A stretch of 15,686 bases of DNA, from positions 1 to 15,686 of the forward strand of contig CAYRYP010000031.1 of NCBI GenBank assembly GCA_964428485.1. The letters run 5' to 3'. The notes beneath the pieces are model-generated. The model was given only the letters and a program-made list of their open reading frames with translations. It ran no database searches and was not told the DNA's origin. Shown in pieces: positions 1-6,708 of this stretch (position 1 is the first letter of the stretch; every line of letters begins with the position of its first letter). Both the position numbers and the translations under genes were made by a program. This DNA is from CAZPAN01 sp964428485. GTDB taxonomy: Bacteria > Actinomycetota > Coriobacteriia > Coriobacteriales > CADBOM01.

Positions 1-549
1 GATGGCGGTCTTTCCGGTCTGGCGGTCGCCGATGATAAGCTCGCGCTGGCCGCGCCCGATGGGAATCATCGAGTCGACGGCCAGGATTCCGGTCTGCATC
101 GGCTCCTTCACAGGCTGCCTGTCGATGACGCCTGGGGCCTTGAACTCCACGGGTCTGTACCCATCGGCCTCGATGGGACCCTTTGAGTCAAGCGGCTCAC
201 CAAGCGGGTTGACCACGCGGCCGATCAGGCCCTTTCCGCACGGGACCTGCATGATGCGCCCCGTAGTGCGCGCCTGGTTGTTTTCCTTGATGATCGTATC
301 GTCTCCGAGGAGAACGACGCCGACCTCGTGCTCCTCCAGGTTCTGAACGAGCCCGAAGACGATGCGTCCATCCTCGCTGACGAGTTCGATGAGCTCTCCG
401 GACATCGCGTCACGCAGACCGTCGACCCTAGCGATTCCGTCGCCGACCTGGATGACGCTGCCTACCTCCCTCGACTCAACCGAAGTGTTCAGCTCGTCGA
501 GCTGCTTGCGGAGCGCGGCGTCGATTGAGCTGGCGGTGATCTCTGCCAT
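1..549 (-). CDS. atpA: ATP synthase F1 subunit alpha (3'-truncated by window edge)
   Basis: Subunit alpha of the F1 head, the regulatory nucleotide-binding partner of beta in F-type ATP synthase. The first 183 residues are visible and the rest lies beyond the left edge. The N-terminal beta-barrel region is followed by the P-loop GDRQTGKT at about residues 174-181, preceded by the family block IGRGQRELIIGDRQTGKT. The ATG at 547-549 lies 2 bases after the atpH stop, with a GAGAGG-type ribosome binding site inside the end of atpH, so translational coupling is likely. The order atpB-E-F-H-A is the canonical bacterial one. No defects are visible in the part present. Confidence 0.97.
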   Translation of the reverse strand, partial: MAEITASSIDAALRKQLDELNTSVESREVGSVIQVGDGIARVDGLRDAMSGELIELVSEDGRIVFGLVQNLEEHEVGVVLLGDDTIIKENNQARTTGRIMQVPCGKGLIGRVVNPLGEPLDSKGPIEADGYRPVEFKAPGVIDRQPVKEPMQTGILAVDSMIPIGRGQRELIIGDRQTGKTAI

Positions 550-551
550 TG

Positions 552-1124
552 TTACCTCTCACCTCCAGTGATTGGACTGGAAAGCGCGATGCGCGACTCC
601 TCGAGCATGGTCGCGATGCTGGCATCTATACGATGACCGTGCGCGCTCATGATTATTCCTCCGATAATGCCCGGGTCGATGCGTTCCTGCAGGAGTGCAT
701 CGCGCCCGAAATCGCCCGCGAGCTTGGCGCGTATCTTGTCGCACAGCTCGTCATCGAGGGCGATGGCGGTGACTACCGTCACGATCACCACACCGAGATC
801 CTTCTCGGCGATGTCGACGAACTCGTCGGTGATCCTGCGAATCAGGGGCATGTCCCCCCTGACCGCCATGGTCACGAGGATCTCGCGCAGGCCCTCTTCG
901 AAGCCAAAGAACACGCCCTCCGCCAGCTCCACACGCCTCTGTACGTCGACATCCGCGTTGTCGAACGCCTCAGAGAGGGAGCTGTTGGCGTAGTAGGCGG
1001 CAACGAGCTCCTCCAGCTGCTTATGGAAGAGGAGCACATTGTCGCGCCGGCGCCCGGACGCCTCCAGGATGCTGGAGGCGTATGCGCTCACCATCCCCTT
1101 GACTGTGTTCCTATCGGCCGGCAT
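552..1124 (-). CDS. atpH: ATP synthase F1 subunit delta
   Basis: Delta subunit (OSCP-like), which joins the top of the F1 head to the peripheral stalk formed by subunit b. The product is 190 residues, the usual family length of about 180. It shows the expected helical N-terminal domain and a C-terminal region with the family-like segment DPGIIGGIIM near residues 150-160. The ATG at 1122-1124 overlaps the atpF stop by 14 bases and follows an AGGCAGG Shine-Dalgarno sequence, implying coupled translation. Identification rests on operon position, length and C-terminal similarity; the delta family is weakly conserved in sequence. Confidence 0.93.
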   Translation of the reverse strand: MPADRNTVKGMVSAYASSILEASGRRRDNVLLFHKQLEELVAAYYANSSLSEAFDNADVDVQRRVELAEGVFFGFEEGLREILVTMAVRGDMPLIRRITDEFVDIAEKDLGVVIVTVVTAIALDDELCDKIRAKLAGDFGRDALLQERIDPGIIGGIIMSAHGHRIDASIATMLEESRIALSSPITGGER

Positions 1125-1737
1125 TCAGGCTACCTGCCTCTTCAACATACCGCTCGATGATCTTGCGGTGCTGCTCGTCGCTGAGATCCTGGCCGATAAG
1201 GCGCCCGGCAACGGCGACCGACAAGTCGGCCACAGACTGCTGGAGCTCCGAGACGGCGGTGCGCTTCTCAGCCTCCACAGTCTGGTGCGCCCTGTCGATG
1301 ATCGACTGGGCCTGCTCGTGCGCCTCGGACTCAATTCTGGCCCGGTTGGCCTCGGCGGCGCTCCTAGCCTCGGAGATAATCTCGGCCGCGTCCGTCTTGG
1401 CCTGCACGAGGAGCTGCTCGCGCTCCTCGAGGAGCCTGGCCGCATCGAGCTTGCTCTGCTCGGCCTGCTCGAGATTATCCTTGATCATGTTCGCCCTCTT
1501 GTCGATTATCCCGATGAGCATCGGGTAGACCAACTTGGCGAATACCAACCACATGATCAAGAAGGCGATGATCATGGGAATGAACTCATCCATGTTGGGG
1601 ATGAGGAGCGCAAAGCCGCTGGATTCGGACGACTCTCCCTCCTCTGCCAGGGCGAGAATTGGCAATGCCAGCGACAAAGCCGCTGCGGCGACCGCTGCCT
1701 GCGCAGCCCTCCTGCCGAATCTTCTACTTCTTCTCAC
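1111..1737 (-). CDS. atpF: ATP synthase Fo subunit b
   Basis: Subunit b, the membrane-anchored peripheral stalk. I place the start at GTG 1735-1737 because a strong GGAGGT lies 7 bases upstream; an in-frame TTG at 1819-1821 would overlap atpE and has no such site. The 208-residue product begins with basic residues, an Ala/Leu-rich stretch (about 11-31) ending ALA, an acidic Ser-rich linker, then a membrane helix at about 53-74 (MIIAFLIMWLVFAKLVYPML). A long charged helix follows (about 80-180) rich in Glu, Ala, Arg and Gln, as expected of the b dimer. The first hydrophobic stretch looks like a cleavable Sec signal and is extra compared with E. coli subunit b. Confidence 0.94.
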   Translation of the reverse strand: MRRSRRFGRRAAQAAVAAAALSLALPILALAEEGESSESSGFALLIPNMDEFIPMIIAFLIMWLVFAKLVYPMLIGIIDKRANMIKDNLEQAEQSKLDAARLLEEREQLLVQAKTDAAEIISEARSAAEANRARIESEAHEQAQSIIDRAHQTVEAEKRTAVSELQQSVADLSVAVAGRLIGQDLSDEQHRKIIERYVEEAGSLNAGR

Positions 1738-1783
1738 TGGCTCTACCTCCGGTCTGCTTCTTCGCGTCGCAATGAAGCTACAT

Positions 1784-1981
1784 CTAGAGGATGAGCGCGA
1801 GAACCATTCCGATGAGAGCAAGCGCCTCGGAGAATGCGGCGGCTAAGATGAAGATGGTAAACAGACGGCTCTGCATCTCGGGCTGCCTGGCGGTTCCGTT
1901 AGCGGCTCCATAGGCGGCAAGTCCGATTCCGATGCCTACTCCGATGACGCAAAGACCATATCCGATAAGTCCCAGTTCCAC
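1784..1981 (-). CDS. atpE: ATP synthase Fo subunit c
   Basis: Proteolipid c subunit forming the rotor ring. The 65-residue product is a two-helix hairpin: a glycine-rich first helix (VIGVGIGIGLAAYGAANG), the polar loop ARQPE at 31-35, and a second helix with the ion-binding carboxylate Glu52 in FSEALAL. The positions that bind Na+ in Ilyobacter-type rings (Gln in helix 1, Ser-Thr after the Glu) are Ile19 and Ala-Leu here, so proton coupling is expected. Translation starts at GTG (1979-1981) just after a strong AGGAGG. It is slightly shorter than the usual 70-80 residues. A 134-base spacer separates it from atpB. Confidence 0.96.
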   Translation of the reverse strand: MELGLIGYGLCVIGVGIGIGLAAYGAANGTARQPEMQSRLFTIFILAAAFSEALALIGMVLALIL

Positions 1982-2007
1982 GATTCCTCCTTGTCAGTCG
2001 GCCTCGT

Positions 2008-2018
2008 CCCGCTTCGGG
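2008..2018 (-). other. short hairpin in the atpE leader
   Basis: The atpB-atpE spacer contains a CCCG/CGGG stem with a 3-base loop, flanked on both sides by GGCC segments that could extend it. It lies about 27 bases upstream of the atpE GTG, before the AGGAGG site. Because subunit c is needed in many copies, leader structure affecting processing or translation is plausible, but nothing here demonstrates it. Confidence 0.3.
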
Positions 2019-2115
2019 CCGGGCCAAAACACCCTTCCCATCTTCGGATCGGCTCGTCACCGCCCCGATATGGATTCCTACACCTGTCCGCGCAAAACCC
2101 GCGATCACACCGTCG

Positions 2116-2904
2116 TTAGTGACTGGGCTGCACCGCGAGCTGGATGTACACGGACGACAACATGGTGAACACATATGCCTGCAGACAGGCGAACATGAGC
2201 TCCATGAGGTACATAACTATCAGGAAGACCATCCAGAAGACCCCGGGGAGTCCCCCTGCAAGCGCCGTGAGCGTAAAGTCCTGGATGACGGGTCCGAGAT
2301 AGGCCGATGCGAGCAGTGCGAAGGCACCAAGCACCAGATGGCCCGCGTAGATGTTCGCGAAGAGTCGGACGGCCAGCGTGACGAGACGAAGGAGCGTAGA
2401 TAGAAACTCGATCACCCACACCAGCACATTCATGGGGAAGAAGACCCCTTGAGGTGCAAATGACAGGGAATACTTCTTGAATCCCTGTGTCTTGAATCCG
2501 TGGTAGTTGAAGTATATGAACGAGACGAGAGCCAGCGCGAAGGTCGTCCCGATGACCCCCGTCGCCGCGTAGACCCCCGGTATGAGGCCTACGAGGTTGG
2601 AGGTAAGAATGAAGAAGAAGAGCGTGAGCAGAAAGGGCATGTGCTTGTCGGCCTCTTTGCCCATAACGTTGTAACCCAAGTCGTGCCTAATCCAGTCGGT
2701 GAGATGCTCGACGCCCCCGGAGAAAAGTCCCCTTCTGGGGATGAGCTGAAGCCTCTTGACCGCCACAAGCATCACGATGAAGAACACCGCGATAGACACG
2801 TATATCCAGAAGCTGTACTGAGAGATCCCCGGAGCGATCTCGGCAGTCACCTTGCTTTCGATGAGGTGCTGCATGCCAGCGCTGAATGTTGACATTGGGT
2901 CCAT
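2116..2904 (-). CDS. atpB: ATP synthase Fo subunit a
   Basis: Subunit a, the stator half-channel protein that passes protons to the c ring. The 262-residue product has five or six membrane helices. The essential arginine is Arg180 in LVTLAVRLFANIYAGH. The last helix contains Glu235 and Gln242 in YLMELMFACLQAYVF, matching conserved polar residues of the E. coli protein. The ATG at 2902-2904 follows GGAGGG about 10 bases upstream; Met4 is a less likely start. It is preceded by the AtpI-like gene (107-base gap) and followed by atpE. Confidence 0.96.
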   Translation of the reverse strand: MDPMSTFSAGMQHLIESKVTAEIAPGISQYSFWIYVSIAVFFIVMLVAVKRLQLIPRRGLFSGGVEHLTDWIRHDLGYNVMGKEADKHMPFLLTLFFFILTSNLVGLIPGVYAATGVIGTTFALALVSFIYFNYHGFKTQGFKKYSLSFAPQGVFFPMNVLVWVIEFLSTLLRLVTLAVRLFANIYAGHLVLGAFALLASAYLGPVIQDFTLTALAGGLPGVFWMVFLIVMYLMELMFACLQAYVFTMLSSVYIQLAVQPSH

Positions 2905-3011
2905 CAGAGCGCTACCCTCCGTTCCGCATTATTGCGTCTCGCCTCACCTTGCGCACTGTCCCGCATACAGGCAGGAAATTGTGTCATTATCCCCCTGAGA
3001 ATGGATGAAGG

Positions 3012-3323
3012 TCAAGATCGACTGCGTCGATTCGGCTTGCGCCCCCTTCTGGAGAGCTGGACGGCCGACGAGGCCACCACGCAGATCAGGAACGCTCCTG
3101 TCATGGGCAACGCGAACGGCGCAACCAGTTCCCGATTTACGAGCGCGCACCCCACTATGGCAATCGACATTATCGCAAGCGAGGCGATAACCAGTCCTAT
3201 GAGAAACGAGACCGAGGTTTCCCTCCCCTTTTTCCTCCTAGATCTGACGATCCTCCTGTGAAGCACCAGGGGAAGAGATCCCACGATCCCGGTTGCCACG
3301 CCGATCACTATCGCCGCAATCAT
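3012..3323 (-). CDS. small membrane protein, AtpI-like
   Basis: A 103-residue protein with three predicted membrane helices (about 2-22, 39-62 and 69-89), a basic loop (RRIVRSRRKKGR) after the first helix and a very basic C-terminus. Its place directly upstream of atpB matches AtpI/UncI, a small membrane protein that assists c-ring assembly and possibly Mg2+ supply. The sequence itself carries no motif I can call diagnostic, so the name rests mainly on position and topology. I choose the ATG at 3321-3323 over a TTG two codons upstream; no strong Shine-Dalgarno sequence precedes either. It is probably the first gene of the atp operon. Confidence 0.6.
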   Translation of the reverse strand: MIAAIVIGVATGIVGSLPLVLHRRIVRSRRKKGRETSVSFLIGLVIASLAIMSIAIVGCALVNRELVAPFALPMTGAFLICVVASSAVQLSRRGRKPNRRSRS

Positions 3324-3337
3324 TCTCAAGCTTCATT

Positions 3338-3365
3338 CATTATTCTCACACCAGAATAATGTGAG
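3338..3365. promoter_or_regulatory. nested palindromes in the atp leader
   Basis: CATTATTCT (3338-3346) and AGAATAATG (3353-3361) form a perfect 9-base inverted repeat with a 6-base centre. Overlapping it, CTCACA (3345-3350) and TGTGAG (3360-3365) form a second inverted repeat with a 9-base centre, so the two pairings are mutually exclusive. They lie 15 bases upstream of the AtpI-like ATG and immediately downstream of the candidate promoter, a position suited to an operator or a leader hairpin. Confidence 0.4.
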
Positions 3366-3374
3366 TACGTTTTC

Positions 3375-3402
3375 ATTATCATCGTAGATGCCAATGAGTC
3401 TA
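3375..3402 (-). promoter_or_regulatory. candidate promoter of the atp operon
   Basis: On the minus strand TAGACT (3397-3402) and GATAAT (3375-3380) are separated by 16 bases, giving 4/6 and 5/6 matches to the sigma-70 type consensus. It lies about 50 bases upstream of the AtpI-like gene in a conspicuously AT-rich interval. No other good pair was found here. Transcription would start near 3368, just before the palindrome at 3338-3361. Confidence 0.4.
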
Positions 3403-3432
3403 TGTAATACGGTCACAGTCTTCTTCAACAAA

Positions 3433-3454
3433 CATGTGAGACCAGTTTCACATG
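3433..3454. terminator. candidate hairpin terminator after the dCMP deaminase gene, or operator
   Basis: CATGTGA (3433-3439) and TCACATG (3448-3454) are perfect inverted repeats with an 8-base centre. On the minus strand the stem is followed by TTTGTT, a weak U-rich tail, 54 bases past the dCMP deaminase stop. It is therefore a possible weak intrinsic terminator separating that gene from the atp operon. The TGTGA/TCACA half-sites recur in the palindrome at 3345-3365, which makes an operator role an alternative. Confidence 0.35.
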
Positions 3455-3507
3455 CGTGAACGGACCCCATTATGCCGCGAGCACACCTAGTGGATAGCAT
3501 CGGACAC

Positions 3508-3981
3508 TCACTTCGCAGCGGGAAGATGGCGAAGCACAACCCCCGCCTCCCCTAACATCTGCTCGGAGAGCTCGTCGGGGTACGGGTTCTCGTAGACGAT
3601 CTCCACGATTCCTGCGTTGATGAGGATCTTGGCGCAGACTATGCATGGCTGGTTGGTGCAATAGACCGTGGCACCGTCGATGGGCACGCCGTGTCTCGCC
3701 GCCTGGATCACGGCGTTTTGCTCCGCATGGGTCCCGCGGCACAGTTCGTGCTTCTGCCCGGACGGGATACCCATCTCGGCACGAAGGCAACCCCTGGTCA
3801 GACAGTGCTCCAGCCCCGTGGGGGCCCCGTTGTACCCCGTTGCCAATATGCGCTTGTCCTTGACAATGATCGCGCCAACGTGCCTGCGGATGCACGTGGA
3901 GCGCTCCGCGACATCGCGCGTTATCGTCTGGAAGTATTCATCCCAGCTGGGACGTTGCACGGTCGCTGCCTCTGAGACCAT
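3508..3981 (-). CDS. comEB: dCMP deaminase family protein (ComEB-like)
   Basis: Zinc-dependent cytidine/deoxycytidylate deaminase that converts dCMP to dUMP, the substrate for thymidylate synthase. The 157-residue product has the zinc ligand and catalytic pair His85-Ala-Glu87 (THAEQNAV) and the second ligand pair Cys113 and Cys116 (QPCIVCAK), plus the upstream block VGAIIVKDKRILATGYNG typical of dCMP deaminases. The ATG at 3979-3981 is 6 bases after the glyA stop; the AAGGAG site lies within the last codons of glyA. ComEB is the name in Firmicutes competence operons, but no other competence gene is nearby, so a nucleotide-metabolism role is likelier. Confidence 0.93.
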   Translation of the reverse strand: MVSEAATVQRPSWDEYFQTITRDVAERSTCIRRHVGAIIVKDKRILATGYNGAPTGLEHCLTRGCLRAEMGIPSGQKHELCRGTHAEQNAVIQAARHGVPIDGATVYCTNQPCIVCAKILINAGIVEIVYENPYPDELSEQMLGEAGVVLRHLPAAK

Positions 3982-3987
3982 GGTCCG

Positions 3988-5238
3988 TTACATCTCCTTG
4001 TAGATCGGGTGGCGCGCCAGCATCTCGGAGACCTCGGCGGCGACGGAATCCTGAACCGACTGATCGTCCCTGCCGAAGACCGCCTTGGCAATGAGCTCGC
4101 CTACACGGTAGGCCTCGTCGGCGGTGAAGCCGCGGGTCGTCATCGCGGGAGACCCAACGCGCACGCCACTGGCGATGGATGCCTTCTGCTTCTCGTTGGG
4201 AATGGTGTTCTTGTTGCATGTGATCCCCACGCGCTCGAGAAGCTCCTCGGTCTCGGCGCCGGTGGCACCGGCCGGCGTGAGGTCCACGAGGCACAGATGG
4301 TTGTCAGTTCCCCCAGAGACGAGTCGAAGGCCACCGGCGGTCATCCCCGCGGCCAGTTGCGCGGCGTTTTCGACCACATGCTCCATGTAGGTGCGGAATT
4401 CCGGCTGCAGGGCCTCGCCAAACGCTACGGCCTTCGCTGCGATGACGTGCATAAGCGGTCCACCCTGGATGCCCGGGAACACCACCTTGTCGAGCTTGAC
4501 GGCGATATCCTCGTCGTTGGTCAGTGCAAACCCTCCGCGGGGGCCGCGCAGCGTCTTGTGCGAGGTTGAGGTGGTGATGTCGGCGTGCGCCACAGGACTC
4601 GGGTGCAGACCAGCTGCCACCAGACCGGCGATGTGGGCCATGTCGACGACGAGCTTGGCTCCCACGTTGCGAGCGATCTCAGCAAAGGCCTCAAAATCGA
4701 TGATCCTCGGGTAGGCGGAAGCGCCGGCCACTATCACCTGGGGCTTCTCGCGCTCCGCCATGTCGGCGACCATCTGCATGTCGAGCTTCTCGGTTTTAGG
4801 ATCAAGCCCATATGAGACCGACCTGTACACCTTCCCAGAGAAGCTGACCTTGGCCCCGTGGGTGAGGTGACCTCCATTGGAAAGATCCATGCCCATGATC
4901 TTGTCACCAGGCTCCATGAGGGTCATATATGCCGCCATGTTGGCGGACGACCCGCAGTGGGGCTGGACGTTGGCGAACCTGCTGCCAAACAGCCTGCAAG
5001 CGCGCTCACGGGCGATGTTTTCGGCCTTATCGACCTCCTCGCACCCGCCGTAGTAGCGCTTGCCCGGATAGCCCTCCGCGTACTTGTTGGTAAGAACGCT
5101 TCCCATGGCCTCCATGACGGCCATGGATGTGAGGTTCTCCGACGCGATGAGCTCGATGCGGTCGCGCTGCCTGGCGAGCTCTCCGTCGATTACGGCTGCG
5201 ATCTCCGGGTCCTGGTTCTGGAGGTTGCTGTAGTCCAT
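3988..5238 (-). CDS. glyA: serine hydroxymethyltransferase
   Basis: PLP enzyme interconverting serine plus THF with glycine plus 5,10-methylene-THF, the main source of one-carbon units and the carbon donor for ThyX. The 416 residues match the family length. The PLP lysine is Lys228 in TTSTSHKTLRGPRGG; Asp199 and His202 (VVDMAHIAG) contact the cofactor; the N-terminal blocks IELIASEN and NKYAEGYPGKRYYGG are intact. The ATG at 5236-5238 is preceded by AAAGGTGG. The gene lies downstream of rpiB across a 119-base spacer with three hairpins and is followed closely by the dCMP deaminase gene. Confidence 0.98.
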   Translation of the reverse strand: MDYSNLQNQDPEIAAVIDGELARQRDRIELIASENLTSMAVMEAMGSVLTNKYAEGYPGKRYYGGCEEVDKAENIARERACRLFGSRFANVQPHCGSSANMAAYMTLMEPGDKIMGMDLSNGGHLTHGAKVSFSGKVYRSVSYGLDPKTEKLDMQMVADMAEREKPQVIVAGASAYPRIIDFEAFAEIARNVGAKLVVDMAHIAGLVAAGLHPSPVAHADITTSTSHKTLRGPRGGFALTNDEDIAVKLDKVVFPGIQGGPLMHVIAAKAVAFGEALQPEFRTYMEHVVENAAQLAAGMTAGGLRLVSGGTDNHLCLVDLTPAGATGAETEELLERVGITCNKNTIPNEKQKASIASGVRVGSPAMTTRGFTADEAYRVGELIAKAVFGRDDQSVQDSVAAEVSEMLARHPIYKEM

Positions 5239-5290
5239 CTGGCTTTTTCCACCTTTCGTGTCCTGGCCTGTTGGGTTCTTGATCTTAAAG

Positions 5291-5366
5291 GGGGCCTTTG
5301 GCCCCGCAGGGTTTCAAATGGTGCCTTGGCGAGGGCACCGGGTGCGTCTGGGCAGGGTCACCAGAC
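5291..5366 (-). other. three tandem hairpins between rpiB and glyA
   Basis: Going downstream on the minus strand: CCAGAC (5361-5366) with GTCTGG (5346-5351), overlapping the rpiB stop codon; GGCACC (5334-5339) with GGTGCC (5320-5325); and GGGGCC (5291-5296) with GGCCCC (5300-5305) around a 3-base loop. A further GGTGC at 5341-5345 could pair with GCACC at 5335-5339, competing with the middle hairpin. The last stem is followed by CTTTAAG, so it could be a weak terminator, or the array could act as an attenuator or RNA stabiliser before glyA. Confidence 0.5.
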
Positions 5367-5813
5367 CCCGACGCCACCGCTTTCCATCGCGCGGATCTTA
5401 TCGACCCTGCAGACGTGCCTACCGCCCTCGAACTGCGCCTCGATAAACGCCCTGACGATATCCTCGTTGTCCGCCTCGTCGACGAACCTAGCGGAGATGG
5501 TGAGGACGTTGGCGTCATTGTGCTGCCTAGCGAGGGGCGCCATGTCGGCCCTGACGACGTTGGCGGCGCGAATCCCGGCGATCTTGTTGGCGGCGATTGC
5601 CATGCCGATCCCGGTGCCGCAGATGAGAATCCCCAAGTCGCATTCCCCGTTCGTGATGGTTCTCGCTACCTTCTCTGCGTAATCTGGGTAGTCAACCCTG
5701 TCGGCACTATGGCACCCCACATCGGTGATTTCATGTCCGAGCCCTTTGATGAACGCCACTATCGCGTCCTTCTGCTCGAAGCCGGCGTGATCGCACCCTA
5801 TCGCAATCTTCAT
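5358..5813 (-). CDS. rpiB: ribose-5-phosphate isomerase B
   Basis: Interconverts ribose 5-phosphate and ribulose 5-phosphate in the non-oxidative pentose phosphate pathway. The 151-residue product has the N-terminal MKIAIGCDHAGF block with Asp8 and His9, the catalytic Cys65 in the anion-hole motif CGTGIG, and His98-Asn99 in ARQHNDANVL. All agree with E. coli RpiB. I start at ATG 5811-5813, since MKIAIGCDHAG is the universal family N-terminus and GGGGG lies just upstream; an in-frame upstream start would add ten unrelated residues. RpiB rather than LacA/LacB is favoured by the absence of other galactose genes. Confidence 0.96.
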   Translation of the reverse strand: MKIAIGCDHAGFEQKDAIVAFIKGLGHEITDVGCHSADRVDYPDYAEKVARTITNGECDLGILICGTGIGMAIAANKIAGIRAANVVRADMAPLARQHNDANVLTISARFVDEADNEDIVRAFIEAQFEGGRHVCRVDKIRAMESGGVGVW

Positions 5814-5846
5814 CTCAACCCCCGCGCATCCCGTACGCCGCATCGT

Positions 5847-5941
5847 CGGGGAAACGGTCTCCCCGCGCAGCCAACATCAGATGTTAAGGCATAAGGACGG
5901 ATTTGCGGACGTGGTTAACCGGAAAGTGCGCGCCCGGGCGC
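5847..5941. promoter_or_regulatory. cluster of palindromes upstream of rpiB
   Basis: The 185-base tsaC-rpiB spacer (5814-5998) contains CGGGGA/TCCCCG (5847-5852/5860-5865), AACATC-A-GATGTT (5873-5885), GGTTAACC (5913-5920) and the 12-base palindrome at 5930-5941 (GCGCCCGGGCGC). The spacing suggests operators and/or leader hairpins for an rpiB-glyA transcript. I found no convincing sigma-70 promoter pair, so the regulatory reading rests only on the concentration of symmetric sites. Confidence 0.35.
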
Positions 5942-5998
5942 ATTTGAGGCAGCATCAGATAGGCCGGCCGCGGTGGACGGTTCGTCTCTAAGGGATGC

Positions 5999-6637
5999 TT
6001 AGACGTATGAGAGCACGGTCGAGGCTGGGATGGAACCCTCGCGGATCACAAGGGGATGTCCGTCCACATAGGAGACGATCGTAGAGGGCACCCCGGAGGG
6101 GATGGTACCGCCATCGAGCACCACGGGCACCTGCGAGACGAGCTCGGGGTCGAGCTCGGCGGCGGATGCGACGGCGGGCCTACCGTGGATGTTGGCGCTG
6201 GTGGTGGACAGCGGCATGCCAAGGGCCTCTATGAGGGCGAGTGCCACCGGACTGTTTGGCATCCGAAGCGCAATGGTCCCATCAGAGGCGCGGTAGTTCT
6301 CGGGCACCTCGTCGGATGCGCGCACCACGATGGTGAGCGCACCCGGCCACAGATCGCGTGCGAGTTCGACGCACCCCTCTGGAATGTCACGACCGTACCT
6401 TGCGAGATCGTCGGGCGAGGCCACGAGCCAGGGAAGTGTTTGTAGCGCACTGCGGCGCTTCATGTGAAAGATCGCATCGTCCGAGCGCCCGGGACCCGCC
6501 GCCATGCCGATGCCGTAGACGGTATCGGTAGGGAAGATCGCGGGCTCGCCGTCTAGCAGAACCTCGGCCACCTGTGCGATCGCCCCGGCGTCCGGATCGG
6601 TCAGGCTGGTGCGAATCGTCATCGTGCTCCGATCCAT
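5999..6637 (-). CDS. tsaC: L-threonylcarbamoyladenylate synthase (TsaC/YrdC-type)
   Basis: Forms threonylcarbamoyl-AMP from threonine, bicarbonate and ATP, the first step of universal tRNA t6A37 modification. The 212-residue product is a single YrdC domain: FPTDTVYGIG at about 35-44, MKRR at 59-62, LWPGALTIV at 96-104, and the nucleotide-binding STTSAN at 144-149. It lacks the C-terminal Sua5 domain, so TsaC is the better name. The ATG at 6635-6637 has a strong GAGGGGGG upstream; Met6 also has a GGAG site and is an alternative. Clustering with prmC and prfA is common in bacteria. Confidence 0.94.
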   Translation of the reverse strand: MDRSTMTIRTSLTDPDAGAIAQVAEVLLDGEPAIFPTDTVYGIGMAAGPGRSDDAIFHMKRRSALQTLPWLVASPDDLARYGRDIPEGCVELARDLWPGALTIVVRASDEVPENYRASDGTIALRMPNSPVALALIEALGMPLSTTSANIHGRPAVASAAELDPELVSQVPVVLDGGTIPSGVPSTIVSYVDGHPLVIREGSIPASTVLSYV

Positions 6638-6708
6638 TGCGCATTCCCCCCTCTGAGAGCTGTCTTATTCGACCATGATAGAGCGCGGCGCGGGTCTACC
6701 GCCTGTAC

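Noticed and set aside
1039..1794. Long plus-strand open frame opposite atpF/atpH
   Set aside because: It lies across two well-supported ATP synthase genes on the other strand and its sequence is the complement of their coiled-coil codons.
1784..1981. Sodium-coupled c subunit
   Set aside because: The Gln in helix 1 and the Ser/Thr after the ion-binding Glu that mark Na+ rings are absent (Ile19 and Ala-Leu instead).
3433..3454. CRP/FNR-type operator (TGTGA...TCACA)
   Set aside because: The spacer is 8 bases rather than the 6 of CRP sites, and no regulator of this family is visible; kept only as a generic palindrome.
3333..3539. 68-codon minus-strand frame overlapping the end of the dCMP deaminase gene
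   Set aside because: It covers the palindrome-rich promoter interval, has no ribosome binding site and no recognisable product.
4858..5682. Plus-strand open frame spanning glyA and rpiB
   Set aside because: It covers two intact enzymes on the minus strand and has no recognisable domain.
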